Below, one piece after another: positions 12,657 through 23,500 of a DNA stretch of 64,000 nt. The DNA lies in the NCBI GenBank assembly GCA_023105745.1, contig JALGQZ010000004.1, positions 39,012,437 through 39,076,436 of the forward strand. The letters are read 5' to 3'. Below the pieces are notes generated by a model. That model was not told the origin of the DNA. It was given only the letters and a program-made list of their open reading frames with translations, and made no database searches. This stretch comes from Austropuccinia psidii (Eukaryota > Basidiomycota > Pucciniomycetes > Pucciniales > Sphaerophragmiaceae). The position numbers were made by a program, and so were the translations under genes. Position 1 is the first letter of the stretch. The number at the start of each line of letters is the position of its first letter.

Positions 12657-14320
12657 AATAAGTGAATATTAAATATATTTTACTTATTGTATCCTGAATT
12701 TCCTCATTAAAGTAATAAATAAGATAAAGAAATATTATAATTATTGCATAAAAATATTTATACTATTTAAATAAATGAAATAATATAAATTATATAATAA
12801 AAATAAATATATTAATATTTAATAATTAATATATTTATTGCAATTTATTATTGTTACAAAGAAAATAATAAATGTGTAAAACATTGTTATTTAATAATAT
12901 TAAAAATTTTAAATTTATATATTAATAAAAGAATTATTGAAAAATAATAATAAAGAAAAATTATTATAAAAAGAAAAAATAACTTACTTTTAACACTTAA
13001 AATAATCATTTTGAATGCTTTTACACCAAATAATGTGAATATAACTTATTTAAATTGTATTTATAAATAAAAATGAAATAAATTACAAATATTCTTTATT
13101 TTATGTGGAATTGAAGATTTTAGAGAGAAAGTAACAAAAAAATTGAATATTGGTTTGTTCATGTCAAAATTGATAAAAAGAATAAAGTTATTACCTTTTG
13201 GATTCAACATTTTAATTTTTTTGATGTGTCTTAAGGTGAAATAGAGGTAAAAAGATCTCTACATATAGTAAAATCCTCCCTCCTATAATTCAGAACGCTT
13301 CTATTAAAAATTAACTAATGGTATACACTGGAATTGAGCAGTATTTTAAGGTTTAGTGATTATTACATCCTAATTAAACCATCTTATCTCATTATTACAC
13401 CATTATTTAGAGTTATCATTAGAACTCTAAGTTTCCTGACATCAAAGGCTTTGAAGAAGCCTAAGCTTTGTGTATTTTCTTAGTATTACTCATAGTATAC
13501 TATTATTCACCAGTTTTATCACTTATATAACTGTTAAGCTTAAAATAAGGTTACAGTGAGTGATCATAAATGATCATTTATAACTTTTGATTTATACATT
13601 CTGAAGCCATCCAGAGAGTAAATTCTGATAGCTTGGAATGTCTTTACCAAGGTTCTAAGAGGATTTCATTACATCATCAAAACTCTATTTTTGATCATTT
13701 TTCTTGTAACTCATCTTTTCTGTCAAAATTTACTATTCTAAGCTTCAAACCATGATTTGAAGGGGTTATACATTTAATATAATTACAAAAATTACATAAT
13801 TATTCAGATATGAACTATTAGAATCATAATATCTATGCTTTTTAAGCTTAGACCACTTTCACAATAAAGTGGTCAACAGCTTTAACTATTTTCCTTAATA
13901 AACCCTTGTAAGTTATAACCTTGTTTATGAATTTTCAAATAAAGTTTATATCTGTATTCTTAAAGTAATTATGTGGTAAATTTATTTTTGTTTCAACTCT
14001 TTGTAATTCATATTTAAAAATATATGAGGTGAAAACCATGAATGTATGTGCTTATCCTAAAAGTTCATATATTCAGGTTATCTCAGTAAGTATTTACTTT
14101 TCATATATGACATAAAAATGTTATATGTGTAGTTTTTCATGGGTAATCCAATTCTTTAATTTATTTCAATTTTTTATTTATTGATTTATGAAATAATTAA
14201 GGTTTTATGCCTTTTTTATGGTTTTTTTTAATTATTTTAAGATAATAATTTTGATTCTTATTATTAAAATAAGTATTTTGAAGTTGTTTTGTAAGATTTT
14301 TGGATATGTAGTCATATCTC
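12657..14320 (+). repeat. ~1.66-kb dispersed repeat, copy A
   Basis: This stretch aligns by eye, in the same orientation and over its whole length, with 35999-37660. Shared landmarks in order: a start like 'aataagtgaatatt', 'acttattttactt', 'tgatgtgtcttaaggtgaaa' (copy B: 'ggtgtgtctgaggggg'), 'gtgagtgatcataaat', 'attacatcatcaaaactc', 'gaccactttcacaa', 'ccttgttt', 'tatatgtgtagtt' and 'aaggttttatgcctttt'. It is non-coding in all frames. Copy A has an extra 50 bp near 13400-13450 containing the inverted repeat TTAGAGTT/AACTCTAA. It may be a long terminal repeat, a large MITE or another non-autonomous element. The class is unknown. Confidence 0.8.
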
Positions 14321-15126
14321 AAAGGCTCACACTGGATTTTAGGGATTAATGCCATGTCAAAAACCAAAGACCAGAAAAAATGGAGGGGCAATGCTTATTC
14401 ATCCATTAATCACCATGAGACCATTCAGGCATTTTTTTTCAGATGATTTGATTATGATTTTTAGAACTGGTATGAGTAAATTTTGCCAAAAAATTTTGGC
14501 TTGTTACATATTTCATAAGTGGGAAGTTGTATCATTTCTGCTTTAATAACCCAACAATTTGATTTGAACTGATTTTTTTGAATGTAACAAAATTGGATTG
14601 TCTTGTACCCAATCCAGCTGGAGAAAAAAGATATTTTTTTGAGTAAAAAGAGCATTAGACTGGGAGTGAATAAAGTTCAAATTAAAACTGAGCTAATTGC
14701 ATTGAAATAAAGATTCAGTGAACAAAATGAGCTCAAATTTCCAAGTGCCATTGTACCAGATGAAAAAATTAAAATAAATTAGCATTATTTAATGATTTTG
14801 ATAATGGGAATTAATAAATGTTCAAGAATCTCCAAGAGTACATTTTAATATTTGGAAGTGGTTTGTATTGGTTCCTTTGTAAAATACAAAATGAAATTTA
14901 AATTATGATATTGCTTATGAATAGGAATTTTTCAAATGGGTTGATTTATTCAATATTTTATATAAATATATTTGTGAATTATTCATTGAGAATATTATAT
15001 AAATTTCTTTGAGAAATATGAAATGTAAAGAGGTGATATTATTATTACCTTCAGATTGCTATGATTATGTATTCTGGACTCTGTATATAACTGAATTTCT
15101 TAACAATTGAGATTTATTTTGGAAAT
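14321..15126. other. Gene-free spacer
   Basis: Lies between dispersed repeat A and the 15.1-kb tandem array. Short frames on both strands (14349-14546 plus, 14461-14655 minus) overlap each other antisense and have no recognisable content. Confidence 0.5.
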
Positions 15127-15950
15127 GGTTCAAAATGGCATAATACCAAATCAATTTACATATAATCTTATTGAATTAAAGTGCATGAAATATTAAAAGA
15201 AAATCTCAGTGAAAAAAAGGGCAAACCTTACAAGAAAGGAAACTTTGTCATTTAATGAAACTTTTTTAAAAAATTGAGATTTATTTTAGCAATGGTTCAA
15301 AATTTCATCATGCCAAATCAATGCACATGAAATCTTACTGAGACAAAGTGCAAAAAATATTAAAAAAACTATTTGATGGATAAATAGTGCATCTTTTTTT
15401 TGGCCATGGTTTAACATTTCATAATTCCAAATCAAGGTGAATAAAATCTTATTTAAGAAAAGAACAAACTGTCCCATGGATAAAAATTGCATACTTTATA
15501 TATAGTGCCCATTTGTTTGGTAATGGGTCAATATGGCCTAATGCCAAATCAAGGTACATAGAATCTTATTGATGCACAGTTCATACAATATAAAGAAAAT
15601 TTTCCATTGATAAAAAGGGCATACCTTATGAGAAAGGCGCATTTTTTTTGGCAATGGTTTGAAATGGCATAATTTCAAATCTATGTACATAAAATATTGA
15701 AAAACCATTTTCCATTGATACAAAGGTTGGTAATGATTCAAAATGGCATAATGCCAAATCAATGTACATAAGATCATATTGAAGCAAAGTGCATACAATA
15801 TCAACAAAACATTTTCCAATGATGAAAAGGGCAAACTTTATAGAAATTTCATATTTGACTATTAACACAAAAAAATCGAGATATAAGTTGGCAAGGGTTC
15901 AAAATGGCATAACACCAAAGTAATGTACAGTACGTAAAATGTCATTTCAA
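15127..15950. repeat. Diverged tandem array, ~80-165-bp units
   Basis: At least seven imperfect copies of a unit beginning 'ggttcaaaatggcataatg' and continuing 'ccaaatcaatgtacataa', 'atcttattgaagcaaagtgc', 'aaccattttccattgat' and 'aaaagggcatac'. Copy starts are near 15127, 15294, 15408, 15525, 15656, 15735 and 15895, giving spacings of 167, 114, 117, 131, 79 and 160 bp. The minus-strand frames within it (15286-15868) are readings through the repeat, not genes. The array ends about 0.6 kb beyond the 3' end of the Mbp1-like gene. Confidence 0.85.
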
Positions 15951-16426
15951 TGGTTTTGTAGCTGATGTGGCCATTTTTTGTGCAAATCTCAAGTACATTT
16001 CGACGAAAAAACACCATTTTCGCCCGGGTTTGAATCTCCCTGATACATGCTTTAGGTAAAAAAACGCATGCCTCAGCCTTGTTACCCTTCTGGGCGTGCG
16101 CACATAGTGCATGTCGACCACCCTACTTTAAAACGGCTTAAGAGTAATTTTTCACATCATATCAACTTAAAAACAAAATAAATTTTCTAAATTCTTGTTA
16201 TGTTTGTAGTACTTGTACTTTTAACATTTCTTTTCGGAGAAGATACGTAAAAGGATGACTCTTACAATAAAAAAAGACGACGAAAACAACAATGTTCAAA
16301 AGTACCACAGAAGAAAACAAACAAGAATTTAATATTGGTAAATTATTACAAAACAATATATATATATATATTTCCTAGAAATCATGATAATATACGTATA
16401 TAATGCTTTGGACATGCGTTTATAAT

Positions 16427-16468
<42 letters not shown>

Positions 16469-16573
16469 AGTTGAAAACGTAAAGAACTAATTTCAAAACG
16501 ATACATATATGTATAGCTTTATTGATTTTTGTACTGAAAAAAAATTCGAATTACAAAAAAGACTTCTTTTAAT
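15951..16573. other. Intergenic tail with Pol III-like B box
   Basis: A higher-GC patch at 15958-16130 contains 'gggtttgaatctccc', which resembles a Pol III B box, about 60 nt after an A-box-like 'tagctgatgtgg'. It does not fold as a tRNA by eye. AT dinucleotide runs follow at 16356-16372 and 16430-16461. The end nearest 16573 should include the 3' untranslated region of the Mbp1-like gene. Confidence 0.35.
16430..16461. repeat. (TA)n microsatellite
   Basis: Uninterrupted alternating T/A of about 32 bp, followed by 'tgtatata'. It lies just beyond the 3' end of the Mbp1-like gene. Confidence 0.95.
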
Positions 16574-19154
16574 TTAAATTAAACCCGAATGAACTTTTTG
16601 CATAAAACCTGCTACTCTATTTAAATCTAATTCAGGTCCATCTGATTCAATTGCAATCATTAATTGATTTAATAATTTACTGTCAATCAATGAAAACTTT
16701 TTTTTATTCAATAATTGATTTAAATCGTTATGGTCATTATCATCATTTTGGTTGATAGACGTTTGCGGGTGATCAAATTTTTCTTGGCCATTTATGAACA
16801 AATTTTCTTGAGATTTATTTTGATGAGTACTGACTTGGTCATCTTGTGTTGATGTTGAACAAAAAACGTCTTGAATTGGCAAACAGGTTTGATTTAATGA
16901 GTGAGGGAGTTCTAACTTTGTCTCATTGTTTAAGCAAGAATTTCCGATAAATGATCCAATTACTTTGAGATACTTGGCTTCCTGTTCCAAGTTACAACCC
17001 CTCAATAAAGCGATTCGCTCTCTCAACAAACTCAATACGCGTTTGTACCACTTTTTCAACCTAAGCAAATAGATTAAACTAGCATGACTGTTGTCTGAAG
17101 GGATTATAGGATCTGGCTCAACGTCCAGTTGATTTTGGGATGTTGAAGGCCCTGCAAGACTAGATGCCACTCCTCTCCGCTCAAAAGCCTTATCTGCTTC
17201 AGCAGGTCGACCATCAATCTCTGATCTTCCAGTCCAATCGAATTCGTCTTCTTCTCTTAACGCGTGATGAAGTTTCTTTAGTCGCAGTTCTAACAGACCC
17301 AGATCGTCTAATTTGCGCTTAAATAATTCAATCTGACGCCGCTGCTCGGTCAAATTACGTGTAGCTTCTTTCAATTGAGCTCGTACATGTTCTAGATTAT
17401 CAGTCTTGACCTTCATTTCATCATTAAAGTCATCTGACAAGTTATTGATTAATGTCGTCAAGGAGGCTATGATATCGCGTGACTTTGAAGTAGGAGCGGG
17501 TAATGTTTGAACTGGTGGCAGAGAGGTTATTGTGTCTTGGGTAGAATTAGTTGTAGTTTCCTGTTTGTCGAAAAAGTATTTGTGAGAAAAAATAAAAAAA
17601 TAAAAGTATACAAGTAATATAAGTCCTAACCTCTCCTTCAACTCCAAAATCAGTTGGTTTTAAACCTAGTTTATTTCCAATTGTTTTATCAGCTCCAACA
17701 TCCAATAACATTCGAACCAAATGCTTATTTCCCACTCTAGCAGCAATATTTAAAGCCGTATCACCATTAAGGTCAACAGCGTCAATGAAAGGTGTTTCAA
17801 ATTGACCACCATGCTTGTTAACAATCCACTCAAAGATGCATTCCATATAATAGCGACTACTTTCAGCACGGTCCCTGATATTAGCCGTTAAACAAATGTG
17901 ATGTAAGATTGTGCGATTTTGAGTATCAAGAATCCAAAGTGACGGGTAAAGGAATTCAAGTAGTTGATTAAAAGATTCTTTTTCAAAATTATTTGTTACA
18001 AAAGTTGCGCGAACAAGTGGTGTTTCCCCCATATTATTACCGCGATGTAGGTCAGCTCCTGAAAGTAAAAATGCGCGAACCAAATCTAGCCTAGCAAGTG
18101 CTGCAGCCCAATGCAAGGCAGTATGACAATGTTCATCAATTGGAGTATCGATTTCAAGTTCAGCATTGTCGAGAATGAGACTGATATCGATAGATGGATC
18201 AGCGTTTGATTGCGATGTGGTTACAAGATGAGTTTCATTAAGATTAGATGGATTGGTGAAAACCGACATGAGAGCATGAATGTTTTTTTCTGTTTTGAGT
18301 GCATCTTCTAAATTTGATCTAGCGGCCGGATTAAACTTTTTGAGATGAGATGGACCAATAGGGTGAATGGATGAGGGACCAGGGACTGGGGTATAAGTTG
18401 GAGTAGGAGTTTGAGTAGGAGCAGATGAAGGGGAAAGATTGGAAGAGAATTGAGGATCGATGAAAGAATGAGTTTGGAGACTAAGATCTGGGGGAGCATT
18501 TGAGGTTGGGTTGAGTTGTTGGGGAGAAGAGTTCAGTTTAGATTTTTTATTATGACCCGATTGGAGATGCTGATCGTCCGGAAGGAACAAATGACTTGTA
18601 GGTCTCACACGTTTTTTGAATAAAAGATTGGATGAAGGATTAGATGAATTGGATGAATTAATAATAGAATTTAAAGGATCTTGATCAGTTAAGTCTGAAT
18701 TTGAGATATTGACCAATTCGACAGGAATATCATCAGAAGAGGGACCGGGTAGATATTCGAATAAGGGCGCCAATAGGTCAGCTACTTCGAAGCGAGTAGC
18801 CAGTTCTCTAGCTCTTGAAAATGGGACCCTAAAGATAAATATTTTTAAGGAGATGAAAGAGAAATGAAATGAAATGAAAAGACGAAAAAGAGGAAGAAAG
18901 AAATGAGTTGTTAACAATTAGATTAAATGAGCTCTGGCTGACCATGTACCTTGAAATCTGCCATAACCACCTTGAATTTTTTGATGTTCAGATTGGGGGA
19001 TTTGACGATCTAAGATCTTTGCACGTTTTGATTTTTCGACTTGAGCCACTTTGAGTATTTGAGTTGCATTCATGAAAGAATCAGCTCTTCTACGCATTAC
19101 CGCAACACCCCTGACCATCATTTCATAGACAGGGATTGAGGCGTAGACAGCCAT
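16574..19154 (-). CDS. MBP1: Mbp1-like APSES/ankyrin transcription factor
   Basis: DNA-binding subunit of an MBF-type complex, the fungal G1/S regulator that binds ACGCGT boxes in the nucleus (family knowledge). Exons are 19154-18943, 18828-17631 and 17560-16574. The introns (114 and 70 nt) have GT-AG ends and all phases agree, giving 798 aa. Residues about 5-100 form the KilA-N/APSES domain (VPVYEMM-like IPVYEMMVRG, MNATQILKVA, KIQGGYGRFQGTW), with the first intron splitting the Trp codon of QGTW. A Ser/Pro-rich linker follows. Residues about 300-470 carry ankyrin repeats (TALHWAAALARLDLV, GDTALNIAARVGNKHLV). Residues about 510-575 look like a coiled coil, ending at DEFDWTGR, as in basidiomycete homologues. 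The C-terminal part would contact a Swi6-type partner. No damage is seen. The start is uncertain because a spliced upstream exon is possible. Paralogues such as Res1/Res2 cannot be excluded. Confidence 0.93.
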
Positions 19155-19391
19155 ACTGATTTAAAAAATGATAATCATTCAAGACCAAGATTTCAAAAAC
19201 ATTAAGCGAGAAGACTAGTTAGCATTAACTGATGAAGACGCGATTAAATTTGAATCAAGTACTGACTAAACATGAGGATTATTTTGTACATCTGGTGAAC
19301 ATCAGTCAAGAAAATGACCCAAGGAATTAGTTTTTTTGGAATTTGATGATAAAGTTTTGAAAATAAAGGAGACTGACTTGGATTTGAGAAC

Positions 19392-19471
19392 CTGATGGCT
19401 GGTATAGATTTTGAGTTGATGATAGGAGATGATTGGGTTATATCATTGGACAGTTTGCTAGGTGGAAGCAT
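19392..19471 (-). CDS. Possible 5' exon of the Mbp1-like gene
   Basis: An ATG at 19471 opens a 75-codon minus-strand frame (MLPPSKLSNDITQSSP...) just upstream of the APSES exon. The APSES exon is preceded by 'aaatcag', a good acceptor ending at 19156. If it is used, the protein would start here and gain an N-terminal tail. Three phase-compatible donors exist: AG|gttctc (exon 19471-19392, 236-nt intron, 825 aa in total), AT|gtacaa and CA|gtactt. The last two give shorter introns. The leader before this ATG contains an ATCAACAA repeat like many fungal 5' UTRs. The alternative is direct initiation at 19154. Confidence 0.45.
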
Positions 19472-19483
19472 CTCTTTCTTGAG

Positions 19484-19515
19484 TTGTTGATTTGTTGATT
19501 TGTTGATTTGTTGAT
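19484..19515 (-). repeat. (ATCAACAA)4 in probable 5' leader
   Basis: Four perfect copies of the octamer TTGTTGAT on the plus strand (ATCAACAA in the sense of the gene) lie 13 bp upstream of the ATG at 19471. CAA-rich, unstructured leaders are common in well-translated fungal mRNAs, which fits transcription of this segment as the 5' UTR of the Mbp1-like gene. Confidence 0.8.
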
Positions 19516-20144
19516 ATCCCTAGGTCCTATTATCCTAATCTCGCAATGACTTGACGTCCTAAGGAGATGATGATATGATGTTTGTTGAAAAATTTTAAAA
19601 TAATTTAAAAATTTTGGGGAAGAGAATTTTAAATCTCAAAATTTCAAAATTTCAAGTACTGAGAGAGATGTTGAGTTAAAACAAAATTAAATTTGAGTTA
19701 ATTTTAAAACTGTTTTAAGATTAGGTCATCAAAACTTAATCTATTTTAAATTAACAAAGTTTCAATCGAACTTCCTTGTTGACCTTGATAAAAAATCAAG
19801 ATCGTCAATGACTTGGTTACGCCACTGGTAGCAGTTTTCTTGCTTAAGAAATAATTTAAGCCCCTAAACAATTTTCAGACCACCCAAGCCATGTCTGGGT
19901 TGACTTGACACACTACTTCCCATCTAGCTCACTGCATTTAATTTATAAAAAGGTTTTGCTGATTAAACATCAAATTTCATTTTGGGACATTTTCAATTTC
20001 AATGGATTCAAATGGTCTGTTGGAAAAAATATCAGAAAATACCACACTTAACTACCTTGAGTCCTCTTTGAGATTTTATTTGATGAAGCAAACCAAGGGA
20101 GCAAACTTCAATCTTTTTCGTGAAACTTTTTAAGGCTTACTAGG
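19516..20144. other. Upstream region of the Mbp1-like gene
   Basis: Presumed promoter side of the minus-strand Mbp1-like gene. 'cctaggtcctattatc' and 'ctcgcaatgacttgacgtcc' near 19515-19560 are more complex than the surroundings and include the palindrome TGACGTC-like 'ttgacgtcc'. I can assign no factor site with confidence. Confidence 0.3.
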
Positions 20145-20520
20145 AAACCTCTTGTGAAAGCCGCTCTCACCCACCAGAGAAAGGAGCGCAGCATTATGAG
20201 AGGAAATGCTCATCAAGACTTCCAAGTCAGCAAAAAGACTGTAAGGAAAAGGTTAATTTGTATAATTTAAAAACCTCAAATTAGGTTTGCTCAAGTGCAA
20301 TTCAACATTTCATTCTGGTCAGCTCTCAACCTTGCTCTTTGTATAGCAATGTACTGTAAGTCAGTATAAATTTGTTATTTCTAGACAAAAAAATACCACA
20401 ATTGAGGATGTAATGCACAAAAACTACAAAGGCATAGTTTATATAATTCTTGACTACTTGTTTCAAAAACGCTTCCAGACTCCAAAACAGGGGCCCATTA
20501 TACCTTGACTACCCTGTATA
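20145..20520 (+). mobile_element. Possible Tc1/mariner remnant
   Basis: A 41-codon plus-strand frame at 20145-20270 contains QRKERSIMRG and VSKKTVRKRLI, which resembles the helix-turn-helix of Tc1/mariner transposases. Some 230 bp further on, the sequence ends with ACCCTGTATA (20511-20520). On the opposite strand this reads TATACAGGGTAGTCAAGG, much like a Tc1-type terminal repeat next to a TA target. No matching left terminal repeat and no DDE domain were found, so this would be a truncated relic. The assignment is tentative. Confidence 0.35.
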
Positions 20521-23500
20521 ATCCATCAGATGTTGTTCCCAACACATCAAAATTATTTGTAAAACTCAAAAAGACAAAAACATAGAATGCTTAAAAATTA
20601 GTCTAACTACTTTACTATTGCTTTTGGCTGTTTTTTATTTCCTTTTTTGATTAAAACTTGATTCTCTACTCAACCTACTTAAGCATAGTATAATCCTCAG
20701 AAATTAGGGGAATGATAATAAAACTTCACTTTTCTAATCAGAAGAGATTTTATGGAATTCTATATCTGTTAAGACTTACCATTTTGAAAACATGTTTTCT
20801 TTGTTAATTTTTCACTAATTGGTTTGTCTTTTGATAGAATCTGTGTATATATTCAACATATTTAATTTTCATTAATCATAAAATTGAACACTTCTCACAA
20901 GTGGTAACTTAATTTTTCCTTTTGAAAGAAACTAAAATTTAATTTTTTTATTTTTGAAAATTATTTGAACGATTTCAATGAACTTTTTTTTATAATTTAA
21001 GTATATATTTATTGGAATACTAGATATTTATACTTAAATATCACAGGTAGATTCTGGATAAATGTATGGTATTTATTAAAGTATTCTTTCAAGACATACT
21101 TCGGATTTCTCAGCCACAAGAAAGATGGAGAGAGTTCAATTTACTTTTTGAAAAGGGAAATATTCTTAAAAATATCAAGATAAATAAATTGAAATAAGAT
21201 CATAAATACTTCATAAGCGTTTTTGAGAAAAATAATGTCCAGAAAAATGTAAAAATATTCATAAAAGGCTTTATTTCATTTAAAAAGATTTGTCAAATGT
21301 AATAATTACTGAAACACCTAGCTTAAAAGCTATGAAAATCAATCAGTTTCTGTATATTGAGGAAAATCTCATAATTGATATTTATGAATCCCTAATCCCC
21401 ATTTTCTATATGTTCAAAAATATATATATTTCACTTAAGACAAGAGACTTTAGTATATTTAATAACAGCTACTAGCTATCATAGAATTTATATCATCAGT
21501 TTCTTACTTAAAATATATTTCAATCTATAAAATAATTGGTTATTTATTTAAAAATCTTCAATTTGATAGCTACCATTACATTCAAAAAATGAAGAAAAAA
21601 ATTAAGCCCTTATATATATTCTGAATTTTCATTTTTTTAATTGCATTATAAATAAATATTGGGTTACAAATATATATTTTCATTCTTCAATATTTTATGG
21701 AGAGCTAATCTGTTTGTTTCAAAGAAATATATGTTTATGAATTGATATATTCCTTTCCTTCCAAAAGATAAACTAAAAAATTAAATAATAAATAATTCAT
21801 ATCAAGCTATTTTTTCTTGGTTAATTAATACTTCAATTATTTTTTTATAAATAATAGCTTATTCACTTAGCTGAGAATATATCCATTATAGTATATAATC
21901 ATATTCAGCTCAAATATCATTAAATCATTATATAAAAGCTTCAATATTTGGTTTACTTCAAACTATGTAATTTAATAATATATATTTCTCCTTCAAAACA
22001 TCTTACAAATTGAACTTATTTTTATTTTTCTTGAATAATAAATTAAAAGCAATTTTTTTGATAATTAATTCTGCAGGATAAGAAGCTTCATAATATATTT
22101 ATCAGTAATCTGTTTTATTATTCAAACTTAAAAAACATTTTAAAATACTTTCAAAAATATTCCTATTTCTTCTATTATTGATTCTAATTATATTATTAAT
22201 ATGTTAGATCTCTACTATATTCAAAAGCATATCTTTCAATTTGGAATACAAACATAAAGAAATTGAATAGTTTCACTTAAAGCTTTACCTTTTAAGGAGA
22301 TAATAATTTGAATAATTCAATTATAGATTCGAGCTGAATAACTAAGAAGGAGATTAGAATTATCACAATCTAATAGCACAAAAACATGAAAGGTAAATTT
22401 ATATTTTAATAATTGCAAATTGGAATACTTAATAATTTAATGCTATAATATAGAAAAAAAATTATTTCAGAATCAACATAAGGGCTTTTAATCCAAAAAA
22501 ATCACTTGATAGAGAAGCGATTCATTTTTTTATTTACTAAAGGGAGAAAAAGGAATAATTCAATAAACTAAGAGAAATATATTAAGAAAATTATTTCAAT
22601 TAAACAAATATGTATTCAATCAATTAATTCTAATATATTTAAAATTTATGAGGTCATAATACCATGAAATATAGATCCTATTTAATCATCTCTCATATTT
22701 CTAAAAAAGGAAGTTAGAGATAATTTGAGTGAAAAATAACCTCAGATTAGACTTATACTTAAATAAATTTCACAAATTATAAAAAAAAAGATTCAATTAA
22801 TAGCTAGGAAAATTTTACTTGAGAACTTATTAAAATTTGAATCAATATTTATGTAAGCAGTATATAGATAAATTTAAAAAAATCCTAAGATATTAGTGAA
22901 TATACATTTTAGTTTTCAAAAATATAAATACATAGTGAAATTGATATACAATTTAGGTTTATCTCTACCATAAACCAAGAAAAATCAATACAGTGTGACT
23001 GAAGCATCTTTCTTTCATATAGGTTATGCAGCCACCTTTTTTAAAAGGAAAATTCTGTACAACAGTAACTATATGATTAAAAAATTCCTCATTCAATAAG
23101 TTTTTTTAAATAATTTTTAATTATTTTTTCATGTTTTGCTTCATCCATGAAACATCACTTACTAAGATTTTCAAAAAAAGAAGTTAAGTAAGGATTTTAA
23201 CTTGCATTCAATATTTAAAATTAAACTGATCACTATTTATCTTTTTTTTTTCATTTTAAACAAGAAGGATTTCAAAAGCTCTTATTTTGGAATATTTCAG
23301 TAAAAATTCAATTTATTTCTTAAAAACCAAAATTCAATCTATTCAAGTGTACTTTTTTTTTCTATAATTGAAAATAAAATCTATTATTAATAGATTATTC
23401 ATAACTTCTTTTAACAAATTTCATTCAAAAATATGAAATTTAATCACCAATTAAAGCTGAGATAAAGATGTTTTTGTTCAGGTTTTGGAATGATTTAAAA

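Noticed and set aside
15286..15868. Three minus-strand frames of 68-98 codons
   Set aside because: They read through the diverged tandem array and repeat the same short peptide text.
16010..16050. Possible tRNA (T-arm-like 'gggtttgaatctccc')
   Set aside because: No acceptor stem, anticodon arm or D arm could be folded around it.
17583..17647. Apparent hydrophobic start of the 357-codon frame (LLVYFYFFIFS) as a signal or membrane segment of a separate gene
   Set aside because: This is intron 2 of the Mbp1-like gene. Splicing GAG|gttagg to cag|GAAACT restores the family sequence.
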